Below are positions 21,455 to 33,200 of a stretch of 64,000 bases of DNA, piece by piece. The translations under genes and the position numbers were made by a program. Under the pieces are notes generated by a model. That model saw only the letters and a list, made by a program, of their open reading frames with translations. It made no database searches and was not told the DNA's origin. The DNA is taken from NCBI RefSeq assembly GCF_037975245.1, contig NC_092579.1, positions 23,667,166 to 23,731,165 of the forward strand, written 5' to 3'. Position 1 is the first letter of the stretch. Each line of letters starts with the position of its first letter. The stretch comes from Apostichopus japonicus (taxonomy: Eukaryota > Echinodermata > Holothuroidea > Aspidochirotida > Stichopodidae).

Positions 21455-21955
21455 GTGTACATGTTTACAAGGGTTTCACGATTTGACCTCTGATGACCCC
21501 CCCCCCCATTTGCCATTTGACCTCCATCAAAAACAATAGGCTTCTTTAACTCAATGTGGTACTTCCACACACTAAATTAGAGGTCGGCCCAAACTTCCAG
21601 TATTGAGATATCGTGATAACAAGTTTTTTTCACAATTTGACCCCTGGTGACCCCAAATGACCTTTACCCTCTACCAAAAACAATAGACTTCTTATACTTA
21701 TTTTTGTTCTTCTACATACTAACTATGAAATTGGTCTGACTTCCCTTCTTGAGATATTGTGTTTGCAATGTTTTCACAATTCGACCCCTGGTGATTCCAT
21801 ATGACCTTTAAACTCCACCAAAAACGATAGGCTTCTTGTATTTAATGTAGTACTTCTACAAACTAAATTTGAGAAATCGTGTTTACAAGCTGGGCGTCAC
21901 AAACGCACTAATGCATACGCACAAACTCACACACATACACACATACCCCATCTTG
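21455..21955 (+). repeat. Tandem repeat, unit about 145-150 bp
   Basis: Units begin with TTxACAATTTGACCCCTGGTGA-like sequence at about 21476, 21628 and 21776. Each is followed by ATGACCTTTA, CACCAAAAACxATAGxCTTCT and a GAGATATxGTG block. The array ends in GGGCGTCACAAACGCAC and a CACACA-rich tail. More diverged versions lie at 29630-30240 and, inverted, at 63190-63650. Confidence 0.8.
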
Positions 21956-22881
21956 AATGCAAAGGTTACGATTATCATCGAAACCAAAAATGGTTGACTT
22001 GAGCAAAGTGTTCTATAAGCAACAGACGTCTGAGCGAGTGAATCTTCACGTTGACCCGTTATTGGGCGTCCTTCGGTGTATCCGCAATATACACCTTTTT
22101 TTTTATACGTGGGTGCTATGGTAGTACACCTAGGTGTGGTTCATCAAACTGGGGCCACCAGGCTTCAAGGGCCCTGAGGATTGGTTTCAACATTATTAGC
22201 CAACGGATCACAACTGCTTATCGCGTTCTACATGCCTACATGCCTATGCATCTTTTTTTTCTTCTTTTTTTGTGTCTAACAATTGTTTTTTTAGTGTCCA
22301 GTTGGTAAACCACTGTACTTACTCGAATGATTCGAGTCATGTATCGACGTGCTTCATTAGAGTTACGCACTTGACGTGAACCAGTCTGAAAAAAAAGTAC
22401 TGTATGGATTTAAGTTTTCCGAAACCAAGCTTTGTCAATACCATGCAGGAACTATACAATTAACAAATTTAATACACATTAAGTTTTACCTATATGGATG
22501 CACTCCACGTAAGTGCTAAATTTATCAGCCCTGAACCTTTGTATGAGCAAACAGAGTGCCAGGCAATAAAATTATCATTTATCAAGCTATCGTTGTTTTA
22601 CACTTCATAATCTATTTATTTTGAGGTGAAAGTGAAACTTTCGATGCAATAATGACACAATTTTACGGATTTGTGGAAACTTTCTAAGAAATGCCAAGAT
22701 ATCATTTCAATTAAATTCAAAGCCAAAATAAGGAATTAACATTTTAAGATTAAAAAAGATCGAAATTTCGAGATTAAAACATCTTCAAATATCGATTACA
22801 CTTCGACATGAACAATAAAATCCAGTAATTAGCAAAGGTGGATGTTTCGTAAGCCAAATTTGCATGATGATGTCAACTAGT
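21956..22881. other. Intergenic downstream of the lengsin-like gene
   Basis: No gene seen. The first minus-strand AATAAA after the lengsin-like stop that I found outside the MITE is at about 22615 (TTTATT on plus). Confidence 0.4.
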
Positions 22882-22885
22882 TTAT

Positions 22886-23275
22886 AGGGAGTGAAGACTC
22901 GCGCACAAAGAAACGTCTGATGCCGGTAATCTGACCTAGTTTCGAATGAGGTGTAACAGAAGTGTTAGACACCACCATCGATCCCAGAAAATACACATAC
23001 AGCTTGCTACCGTCGGTAATTAGACACTAGTGTACAATCAATACATGCAGCTACGGTCAATAACCACAACACAGTGTACATAACAGCGATGGACATCTCA
23101 GCAGGGAGTTGTTATGGATCTCCCTGATCTCAAGTCATGATAAAAGATAACAAGGTATCACGTTTCATTACTGTCTGCATTTTGTAGCGACAAGAAGGAA
23201 ACGTCATTTGCAAGCAACGGAAAGTTAACTTCTTTCAGAGGGCGGCACGCGGTTTGGGGCGAGTCTTCAATGCCT
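22886..23275 (+). mobile_element. MITE family A, longest copy
   Basis: The outer sequence is TTAT (22882-22885, a decayed TTAA) on the left and TTAA (23276-23279) on the right. The terminal inverted repeats share TGAAGACTCGC (left AGGGAGTGAAGACTCGCGC, right inverse AGGCATTGAAGACTCGCCC). It is longer than the copies at 11816 and 62213, partly because it carries the 25-bp insertion at 23102-23126. It ends 8 bp from the stop codon of the lengsin-like gene. Confidence 0.9.
23102..23126. mobile_element. 25-bp palindromic micro-insertion, copy 1
   Basis: The arm CAGGGAGTTG, spacer TTATG and arm GATCTCCCTG are flanked by ATCTCAG (23095-23101) and ATCTCAA (23127-23133). The same MITE at 62213-62560 and 5228-5535 lacks it, so the insertion boundaries are confirmed by unfilled copies. 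Confidence 0.8.
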
Positions 23276-23287
23276 TTAAGTTTCCTT

Positions 23288-24736
23288 TTATAGATATGGT
23301 AAATATTCACGATCATAGAAGGATTTATCCCCCATTTGCTGAGCCTTTGCTTCCAGTTGACATTCATGTTTTTTGTTATTGAGATACGCTTTAATAAATT
23401 CTTCTCCCAAAGCCTCACATATGACGTCATCCTCTTCTAAAGCTTTAACGGCATCCGATAACTTCCCAGAGAACATTTGTGACCCACCATCATCTTCGTG
23501 CAGGTGGTGTGCACTCCCCTTAACCATTGGTGGGAGAGGGAGCTCGTTCAGAACTCCATCTAAACCAGCTGCAATATTAACGGCAAGAGTCAGGTACGGG
23601 TTACATGCTGCCGCAAATATTCTATTTTCTATATAAGTTTGATTTGGGCCGTAGCTCTTCACTCTGAACGAACACGTTCTATTATCAACTCCCCAGGTGG
23701 GATTACGCGGTGTCGCTCTGTCGAAGTGAACGAACCGCCGTTGGCAACTAGCGGTAGGACAGCCAAAGATAACCATAGCCGGAGCGTGACGTAAAAGTCC
23801 AGCTAGCCAATGTTTCATAATCTTTGACATATGGTCAGAATCTTGACCGTCGAAAAATAAAGGTTTCCTAGTTTTCAGATCTAGAAGAGAGTGATTAAAA
23901 TGGCCACTTATGCCACTCGATTGTACGAACGGTTTCGAACTAAATGAAGCCAAATAACCGTTACGTTGTGATATTTCACGAACGGTTTTCTTGACCCAAA
24001 AACCGTCATCGGCGGACTGTAGTCCCATAGACGGTTTAATCGGATATTCGTAGACGCCGTTCTCACCCTCGCTGTCGATTTGTTCTACCTTTAATTCTAT
24101 ATCGATAAGATTATCGTAAATTTCAGTCAAGAGTTCCCAGTCTTGAAAGAAACTCTTTATCCAGTGACCGGTTTTGTCGGTATGGATAGGAGCCATCGTC
24201 TTAGCATCGAGGGCCGAAAACTCGTACTCTAAAGCGGAGAGAATCTCGTATCCACACTCGTTGAGCCTCATCACCTGTTTGCGGGCGACATTCCTAGGAG
24301 AGAAACCAATCGCCCCATGACCCATAACGTCGTAAGGATCGGCAATGACAGTCGCTACATCTTTCCTCCAAGGTATAACTTTAAAAGTTTTTAGATCAGG
24401 AAAGAAACGTAGATCGTTAAATTCGATCGACAGTGGTAACTCAGGCATTGCAGGGATATCCATCTTTGGCAACCGAAGAAGCTGCATACCAGCCATCAAG
24501 ATACCCTCCTCAAGACTTGATAGGAATCGTTCCACGGGTAAAGCTTTTCCTCGTTCCATGGCGTGAAAATCAGAATACACCACAAAAATAAATCGGACCT
24601 TCTTTTCTTTGATTTGTTGCCGTAGAGTGTCCAGCTCTTCTTTGCTGTATTGACTTGCCTTTCTGTCAGAAGCAGCGTCCATGAGGATGGGTGGATTCAT
24701 ATTAGCCATAGCTTTGAAGGAAAGAATGTAGGACAT
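23288..24736 (-). CDS. Lengsin-like glutamine synthetase family protein
   Basis: One uninterrupted minus-strand frame of 482 codons, about the size of class I glutamine synthetase/lengsin proteins. The start is uncertain: ATG at 24736 has a weak context, while ATG at 24709 (MANMNPP) has G at -3 and G at +4 and is the better start. Residues about 35-130 form the N-terminal beta-grasp region and the rest the catalytic fold. Visible motifs are ALEYEFSALD (the E-x-E metal pair), SGHFNHSL (active-site His segment), NPTWGVDNRTCSFRV (Arg segment) and IENRIFAAACNPYLTLA (E-x-R then NPYL). The flap Glu expected in a GYEAP-type motif is not evident, since that place reads FDRATP. Vertebrate lengsin is known to lack synthetase activity, so an enzymatic role here is doubtful. 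No intron is visible, so a retrocopy origin is possible. The frame is intact and codon use looks normal. Confidence 0.92.
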   Translation of the reverse strand: MSYILSFKAMANMNPPILMDAASDRKASQYSKEELDTLRQQIKEKKVRFIFVVYSDFHAMERGKALPVERFLSSLEEGILMAGMQLLRLPKMDIPAMPELPLSIEFNDLRFFPDLKTFKVIPWRKDVATVIADPYDVMGHGAIGFSPRNVARKQVMRLNECGYEILSALEYEFSALDAKTMAPIHTDKTGHWIKSFFQDWELLTEIYDNLIDIELKVEQIDSEGENGVYEYPIKPSMGLQSADDGFWVKKTVREISQRNGYLASFSSKPFVQSSGISGHFNHSLLDLKTRKPLFFDGQDSDHMSKIMKHWLAGLLRHAPAMVIFGCPTASCQRRFVHFDRATPRNPTWGVDNRTCSFRVKSYGPNQTYIENRIFAAACNPYLTLAVNIAAGLDGVLNELPLPPMVKGSAHHLHEDDGGSQMFSGKLSDAVKALEEDDVICEALGEEFIKAYLNNKKHECQLEAKAQQMGDKSFYDREYLPYL

Positions 24737-24994
24737 CAAATCACAATATATACTACAAGTTCTTACTTATTATTGTTGATGTTTTTTTTTTCTATACTTG
24801 AAAGCAAGCTATTATTACACTTCACGCGAAAAAGCAATCATACTTTATTTTCCACTGTTGACCGGATTATCATGCAATATGTTTCCGGTGTATTCGTTTT
24901 ATGCAGCCTATTTATTCTCCGAGGGAAGATGCACCTGGTCAAAACCTTACCTTCGTGAGCTGGAAAATATTGTGTCGAGATGTGAAAGGTTTAA

Positions 24995-25338
24995 AGGTCT
25001 GCTGTTTAGACCCCAAGTATAGCACGCTACCATGGAAAAGTTTCTTGAGATTACGTAATCGACCTGCCTTGGTCGTAAAAAATTACTTCTTTTTACCAAT
25101 TAGTCTGCAACGCCTGCCAAATAAATTTTCTTGTTTGAGGGTCTTTGTGTGAACGCTGTATGATTAACTACTGTAGACATGAACATATTTCCACACAGTG
25201 TATATACAAAGAGCCTAATGGTGTTAAGAAGCTATGCAGGCTAATTGTAATACCTAAGGTCGTGGCAGGTCGATTACGTAATCACAACTCTTTCCTAGAT
25301 ATAGCGTGCTATAATTGGAGCCAACAAAGCAGCTCTCT
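24995..25338 (+). mobile_element. MITE family B, copy 1
   Basis: TTAA at 24991-24994 is followed by AGGTCTGCTGTTTAGACCCC and TATAGCACGCTA. The right side carries TATAGCGTGCTATAATTGGAG as the inverse. It is about 70-80 percent alike by eye to 28629-28989. The right TTAA is lost. Confidence 0.8.
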
Positions 25339-25656
25339 ACACAGCTCTGGTACACTACGGTCTATACAACTTCTGTCCAAACGTGTAACATATGTATACT
25401 CTGGATGTATAAATTTCATGTAAACCCTGATCTGGTCCTATTCCAACGAATACCCTCACTGCATCCTGTTATTGTAACTGTAGAACTTCCTGGGTGTATA
25501 TAACTAACTACTACTAATTCCACTTGGATCTTCCTCCACCCCTCCCCCCCCCCACACACCTCTGTGTTGGTAACGGTATATAATTTAGACACCTGTCGTA
25601 TGTATGTAATTGTCTAGCATTGACCAGACACTCTGAATACAAAAGTCAAAGCTTAA

Positions 25657-25908
25657 AGGTATGCTGTATTGGCCCCAAATATGCTAGACATTCAAATATG
25701 GTCACCTTTGATCAAAATTCTTGAACTGATTTTATTACAACCTTCGAGGAAATTGTCCTCACTCACTATAGACATTCAGTAATCTTGTGTGTTACTTAAA
25801 AATGTCTGAGAACAATTTGGAGAGTAAAGACCTCCAGGAAAATACTTTGTGAAAACTTCTAGCAATTATAGCGTATACTATTATTTGGGGCATAAACTGA
25901 CTACCTCT
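25657..25908 (+). mobile_element. MITE family C, copy 2
   Basis: TTAA at 25653-25656 is followed by AGGTATGCTGTATTGGCCCC. The internal landmarks are shared with 8425-8662. The right end is decayed (CTACCTCTAGAG). Confidence 0.8.
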
Positions 25909-28628
25909 AGAGACAGAACGGGCCAACCGTTTGTCCTTTTCTAGAGGTTTCGTGTTTCGGATACCACTTGTCTAAAGTTCGTATATTCAACTGTGTGTTT
26001 CTTCCTCACTGCACTACACAGGCCTTCTTTGCAGTAATTGTCGTTTACCACAACTCATTGACTTTTGAAGGTAGCTAGACTGATATAGAGCTGAAATGTT
26101 TTAGCTGGTACCATGCATAAGTATCACCTGACAGGCAACAAACTTGTTGTTCCCACCATTCGATATAACGATTTGATAACATGATGTAACCATATGATAT
26201 GACGATTTAACGATTAGAAGCTATATTTTCGCTCTCATAATGATGTCATACCACAATCAATTGCTCCATTGACTTACACAGTAAATTCGTCACTTTTCCA
26301 AGGTCGCTTGGAGTTTATATAGAAGTTTGTAACTGACATGTCCTACACACCACATGATAGATGATGGCTTTGGCTATCATAGGAAAATGTATTTTTGCCA
26401 CCATTACCGTTATAGAGTTTGAACTAGGCGATTATGAATTTCCCCGTGGCGTCACTGGCGTGCACAGGATTTCAATGGTGGTGATGGTGGGAGGGGGGGG
26501 GGGGATTGTAAATTTCCCTGACTGATTATGTAAGAGGAGAAAGAGCCGACTGAAGGATTTGATGCAGGAAAGGGTGTGGCCCTGGGGTCGATGAAGCGAA
26601 CTCCCATGCATGGGTGTCTGGTGTCCTCGCCCAGTAGAGGAAAACGTGTAGACGCCAAATGGATCATTCTATAAGTCACATATAGACTAAAAAAAATTAG
26701 GTCTATAATTCAGTTGTGCTAATAAATACTCTTGAAGTTATGTGTGAGGTTGAGAATTAGAGGGTATGCACACTAGAGTGGTCTCATTCTTCCTATACGT
26801 ATGATTTGCTAACGGCATGAAATGTTATAGTTGTCATTAAATAAATAAATCGGTCGTACAGAGCGTTAAAAACATCACAAAATGTGATCAAATGCACACA
26901 TATTCGAAACATTTTTTTGGTACAAGACGATATCGCTTGATGGCCAAGCTGTATCATGATGATATGGCAGTGTGTGATTTTAAGTTATTTCTCTGCTTAT
27001 TATTTAGAATGAACTGAATGAATTATATTGATACATGCATTGAAACTCACCGCTAAAATAGACGAAATGATCATGATAGGGTTTACTTGAGGGTCTTACC
27101 TTGTGATGACGTACCATACTGAGCCAACCTGTAACGAGTACGTGCGGTTGATCAATCTGTTCTTCTCAGGCTGCAGAGGTATGAAGCAGCTATACAGTGG
27201 TTTTCAGTTGGGACTATACGGAGTGTAAAGTTTACTGAAAATTACTGTGGAGCCTTTGTTGGTTTCTACTGACGCGTGTTAAATTGAGACTGCATCTGTA
27301 TATAAGTCTATTTCACATTTGCTAAATTTTGGGGTCTAATGACAAAAGTACCAAATACCGAAGAGTTTTTCGGCAATAGTTGATGTTAATCATGTAAAAG
27401 GTTCTCTTGTAACTAGGCTGATAGTGTGACAATGAAGTTCATATGTGGTACACGTGTCACGGTTCGTATAGCCGATTGCAGTCGAGTTCACAATATATAT
27501 AGCTAACTTAACCCAATAGGGAGAATTAGAATTTCTTTCGCGGATTCAACCAATGGAAGTAAAAAAAAGCCCTTATAAAAAATGAAGAAATAACCTCGGT
27601 TAGCTATTACATAATATAACATAGGACCTTCAAACTACATTCCTCGTAACGTTGCAAGGGTAATAATTTTGATACACGTCCGGGAGCCCTGATGGATAGC
27701 ATGCATATGCTGATATACAGTACTAGGCCAGGGAGCTGTTATGGAACTCTCTGACTAGACTATCACATTCGTGTCCAACTTCCCATTCCAAGTTTTTTGT
27801 CGTGACGTTTCCTACAGTCTCCTATTGGAGAACCTTAGCAACATACTACCCAAACAGGCAGCGTATACTGCCTATACAGGCAGCCTACTACGTTGTAGAG
27901 GTTGGTGGGGTGGTGGAGACGGGGACGACGAAACAGACGTTTCTAAACAAAACAAAAAGAGTCTTTGTATGTTAGCCTAATGTTTCAAGACTTACAGACA
28001 CTTATACTTGCTTCCGTTTATAGTTCTCAAGTGCAGTTTTCAGGTTGTCTACCGTGTGATGTCTCTTTTAAGTTCATGCAAATGTTATATCATGCGATTC
28101 TTCCATCCAGTATCTTTCCCACCCCCACCCCACCCCACCCCTCACTGTCAGATCTAGACATCTGCAGCCTATGGAACCTTTGTTTTGTTATTCTTTTGCA
28201 ATGATACGAGGACAAAGAGATACAACCTCGGAAGACAACCCGAAAATTGTATACATTCCTGAAAATGAGCATACAGATTTCTTCATCCGGCATATTTCAG
28301 TCGTCACCGGCCCCTAAGTGACCCGGGCCCAGGGGCTTCGACCTCGCTGGACCCGACCGCTCCCCCTCCATTCTCGCCAGGTCTGGCAATGGTGTTGAGC
28401 AGTCTTCGGTGGATTTCAAGTTGCTATAGGTCGAATATATATTGCTGTGCTATCGTCGTCTATAGCAGCATGCTTCGTTCACTGTACAACAATTACTGTA
28501 TGGCAGTGACGTTCGACTAGCAACCAATTCCAGTATGCTTCCCTCTATTTTGAAAAAGAGCGATTATAGCCGTCCGTTGTGGTACGGTACATCCTCGTTC
28601 GTTGAATGGAAACAAAAAGTGAATTTAA
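25909..28628. other. Intergenic, no gene seen
   Basis: No coding region recognised. It contains a transposon-like end near 26450 (GGCGTGCACAGG followed by a G run), the 25-bp micro-insertion at 27729, a C-rich tract at 28115-28140 and a G/C-rich block at 28310-28370. Confidence 0.4.
27729..27753. mobile_element. 25-bp palindromic micro-insertion, copy 2
   Basis: The arm CAGGGAGCTG, spacer TTATG and arm GAACTCTCTG are flanked by ACTAGGC (27722-27728) and ACTAGAC (27754-27760), a 7-bp duplication with one change. Confidence 0.72.
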
Positions 28629-28989
28629 AGGTCTGCTGTATAGACCCCAACTATAGCACGCTATATATCATGGAAAAGGTTCTTGAGATTTCGTAATCGA
28701 CCTGCCTTGGTCGTAAAATGACCTCTTTCTACCAATTAGTCTGCAACGCCAGCCACATATATTTTTTTCTTGTATGGGGGTCTTTGTGGAGGTAATGGTG
28801 TGATTAACTACCCTGTAGATAGGAACATATATCCACACAGTGTTTACACAAAGCGCCCTATGGTGTTAAGAAGCTATGCAGGCTAATTGTAGAGCCTGAG
28901 GTCGATTTGCGACCGTGGCAGTTCGATTACATAATCACAAAACTTTCCTAGCTATAGTGTGCTATAATTGGAGCCAATAAAGCGGATCT
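28629..28989 (+). mobile_element. MITE family B, copy 2, 361 bp
   Basis: TTAA lies at 28625-28628 and 28990-28993. The ends are AGGTCTGCTGTATAGACCCC on the left and TAAAGCGGATCT on the right, with subterminal TATAGCACGCTATA and its inverse. Families B and C share GGTxTGCTGTATxG-CCCCAA-type ends and look related. Confidence 0.85.
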
Positions 28990-28993
28990 TTAA

Positions 28994-29330
28994 GGCTCAT
29001 GAAAGGCAGGCTGTTATCCAGTTGATGTTCATGTGTCACTTTCTTGATCCTGGCATTCATTCAAGTAAGACAGCGGTCTTGAAAATGAACTTTAGAATAA
29101 AAAGGAACTTGAAAACAAGATAACAAACCAGAGAGCAAACAGGCATATCAATCAATGTATCTATCAATGACATCACTAATATTGTCACATCGTGTGTCAC
29201 TTCCTAGATCCTGGGTATTCGTTGAAATTAGACAAAGATCTTGAAAATGAACTGTATAGAATATAAAGACACATAAAGAACACGGAAACAGACCATACAA
29301 TATTACTTCCAGATTTCCGATCAAAATCAG
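28994..29330 (+). repeat. Diverged two-copy repeat, about 165 bp
   Basis: GTGTCACTTxCTxGATCCTGG and GATCTTGAAAATGAACT-type phrases occur twice (from about 29030 and 29195). No further identity was recognised. Confidence 0.55.
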
Positions 29331-29629
29331 TCCAGTGTTAATTTTAATGATTCCTTTTTATAGTTTCAAGTTATATGAGAACATTACATGTTAAGATTGC
29401 CAGAGTCTTAATTTATGCTCACATGTTATTTTAAGCGCAGCAAAGAATTTCGCACTTTTACATTGTCACATCTATAGGTTGATCATCCAACTGAATAACG
29501 CAAACAGCAATATGTTTCTACACTCATATATACAGCCTTACATATTTATAGCACATGCGATATTTACTGCGAGGTCTTACTTCTGAAGTTATGGTTAATT
29601 CAAAGGATTTTTAAAATCAAAACTCTGTG

Positions 29630-30240
29630 GATGACCGCGAGTAGGACATTTGACCTCTGTACACGCAAACCATACACATACAGGTTCTTGCAGTGACCAA
29701 GGTTAAAATTCACACTATGTATTAGCTTCGAGCAAGCTTTCATTTTGGTTGTATCATATTTATAAGGTTTTGAGACTTTGACCTCTGGTGACTTAATGTG
29801 ACTTTCCATCTTTACATGACAATAAATAGCCTTCTTCTAAGCGCGAGGAGGAACCATGCCACGTGTGAATGCAATCAAGCGTTGAAGTATGTACGATGCC
29901 GTCTTTAAGCAAGAATGTTAAGACTTTGATCTCTGTTTGACCTCAAGTGACCTTTCACCTCCAATAAAGCATATACGCTATTTGTAATCACCAATGGCAA
30001 CCTAAAAAACATCTAAGAAATTGTAACAGTTTGAAGGTTGGAGACATCGTGCTTCTACGGTTTTGTAGATTCTGACTTCTGCAACTTCAAATAACATTTA
30101 ATCTCCTGGCGATAAAAAAATGGGGCTGCGGTTCTAAATATGCTCAGTGTGAAAGTTCATCCATTATTCTATGAGGGAGTTCATACGTTTACCAGGTTTC
30201 CAGACCTTTACCTTTGGTGATCGGAAAAGAAGATAACAAC
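29630..30240 (+). repeat. Diverged GACCTCTGGTGAC tandem repeat array
   Basis: Repeated TTTGACCTCTG / GTGACTTxxxGTGACCTTTCA-like phrases and xAATAAATAGCCTTCTTC blocks, related to the array at 21455-21955 but more decayed. Confidence 0.6.
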
Positions 30241-33200
30241 ATGTTTGTATTGGATTCAAAGCAATGCCGATAATTCAACCCGTGCTTCCTCCTATACCCA
30301 CATGTTAGCATCAACAAGCAAGTACAAACACTGTCACGGCGTTAGCTGAATGCATCATTGGTCATCTGCGTGCACCTATAGGATACCCCCTCCCCTCTCC
30401 CCCTCCCCTCCCCCTCCCCTCCTTCTCTCTCTCACACACATTATATATTGAGAAAAAGCATCACGCTTAAACAATTATTGCTCTGACGTCAAACTGATAC
30501 ATGCTAGTATTCTTTATCATTCCAGAAAGACCCTCATAATCCCTGTAATATCCCCACCCATGCACCCCATCCCCACGCCTCCGTTCCTCAGAAATGCCTC
30601 TACGTAATTGGCTGTAGTGACCCAGATATTACCTATACGCAACTTTATAGGTCTTTACATGCAATATCATGTCAAAAATTCTACATTTAATGAACGAATT
30701 CCTATTTTAGGTTTATTGATAATTTTTCACGTACTAGTATAGTAAGCTGTTAAGTTAATCTAAACTGCATAATAAATTAATCAATATATCGACTGTTAAG
30801 GGGAAAAAAGTCAATAGAGGACCTACATGTTTGTGTATTTTGTTACCTTTTAAGGTATACTAATTAAATACGAATAACGTCACCGAAAGATGGATTTTCT
30901 TGTAGTTTGCGATTCCTTTAAAACGAGATATTGAATGTCTCGGGGGACGAAGTTAGAAATTTCAGTTCAAGAGAAAGGACGTTACCAGCTACAATCATGT
31001 GGAAATATTAAACATCAAGGACTTTAAAATGTTTTTGATACTGTTCGTAAGTAATTTAATTTTTATTAGTTCAAATAAATTAGGTATTGGTTCGTGTTAT
31101 TTCAGTTTTTATTTAACGTTAGGCCTCATTATTCCTCAATTACTGTATTAAATGTATGGTTAATACTTTAACTTAAATTAATTGCAATTCTGAAAAGCGA
31201 CGAACCTTAACTTTTGAATGATAAACAGCTCAATCCCACTATCGTAAAAGTATGACCTAATGTATAGAATTTGTTTTTTTATATCACATGAAAGAGATTA
31301 TAAAATTATGTAGGCCCAATAAACTTTGCAAAAGCATCTTTCTGTTTTCAAAGATATTTACCATTAACATAACTCAGGTTAAATGTCTTGAATGTTCCTA
31401 GTAACGTAATTGCGAAAATGACACCATCTTATCGTAATTAATTAATTAAATAATTATTGGTGGTAACTCTTTGCTTTTATTTAAATGCACAAGGAGATAT
31501 CGGCAAACATTTATTTGAACTTCATAATAAACAATCGACAGCAAACGCATGGTGAGCAATAATAACATTATCTGTAATTGGCACCTTAATGTGTGATGCA
31601 TTATACACATGCGAATTGTGGCCCAAAAAATTATTATTGTTGTATCCTGATTTAAGTATTGTTTCTGAAGACCAGACCCAAACTGTCGGGGTGTGCCAGG
31701 GGAAAAGGGAGTTATATATAGGCCCGGAGTTAATTAGGGTACCAGGACTGGAAAAAAAAATATTGGATAAGGAATGGTATTCTGCTTTTAATAATACACT
31801 AAAGGACTGAACAGGAGTGTGATATGGGCCGGTGACATAATTGTCAGTGACCCGACCTAGTTCTCGACGCCTCTATTGAGCAGCTGTCTTTATGGTCGCC
31901 ATGACTACTACACATTTTAAAATGAACTAAACCCGTGAAATGGATAGCCACCGTCGGTAAGTGTTTATAATGCATTCGGTTACAATGCATTCGATTGCAT
32001 GCACAAATAATGGCTGCAACAGCGTGGAAAATATAACTGCCTTATATATAGGACGACTATTACATACAGTACATTTATCTGTATACTTATGGGTAACCTG
32101 GCTGTTGCGGACGTGCCTTTTCAAGTGTTCATTTCACTTTATTTATGCCTTCTCTACTGGCTTACATTATAGCAAAGAAAATATACATATCTTGTGATCT
32201 TGAGATATCCCGAAAAAGTTTAACCTTGTGAAAGTATTACCCCTTTCGGGACATAACCACATCCCCCAAAGTATTGCGGAAACTGCAGAATCATGAAAAC
32301 AGGCCGAGTATGACGTCAACATGTAGTTTTAGCTGACCTTATTCTCAGTTTCATTTCTTTTTACAAAAAAAAAAAAAAGCGTCAATATGATAACAAAGAA
32401 CGACACGATTAATGTCAAGCTGACTCATATTAATTTTCTGTAAAACGAACTTGTTCTGATTATCGAAACTTGTAACGAAAGATGTAAATTCGCTTGTTCG
32501 TTTAGCTGCAACTAGAGCTGTAACTATAGTTTTAATGTCTATTTCGTTCTTGACTTAATGTTTGATGAAAACGATTTTTATCAATTATGGATGCGAAGAC
32601 TATACTACCAGAGTTTCCGTTTGGTCCATATACTTTCACCTGGTATATATATATATATCCTTTTGAAATGTTGAATCACTTTTGATGTTAAGCTACACGG
32701 CTGTAGTATGTTTATATGTTAATTGACTTATTGAAGCCCAAATTGTGTTTTTATACTTTTTTTCATTTCTTGACCTTATTAAACATTTGAGGCTCAGCAA
32801 TTAAAGCGGCTGGATGACTAAGTCTAACACACAGACCATAAGGTTAGTTTCTCTGATGCAACACAAACCGCAGTAGGAAAACAAGACCTTTATAGCCTCA
32901 AATAACATTGTATAGTACAAATTCGTCTATGACAAGTCATGTTGAATATCATCCTGCAACTGTGCTCTGTTGTCAACATGAAGTTTTGAAGAAAAAAAAG
33001 GTTACGGTTCTGTTATTTAAAATTAATAAAATTTGTAAAAGACTGTATACAAACATTAAACATTTAGGATTGCATTGGGCAGTCGCTATATGTTCCTCAT
33101 CAGTTTATCCTTAAAGGAGCAATCTAGAGTTAAAGCATATTTTAAAACCGAGTTATCTTGAAAACTGGAAATGCTATAGAAATATTACTAAGGCGTTCAA

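Noticed and set aside
31589-31810. 73-codon plus-strand frame as a small gene
   Set aside because: No recognisable domain, no good start context and no splice partner found.
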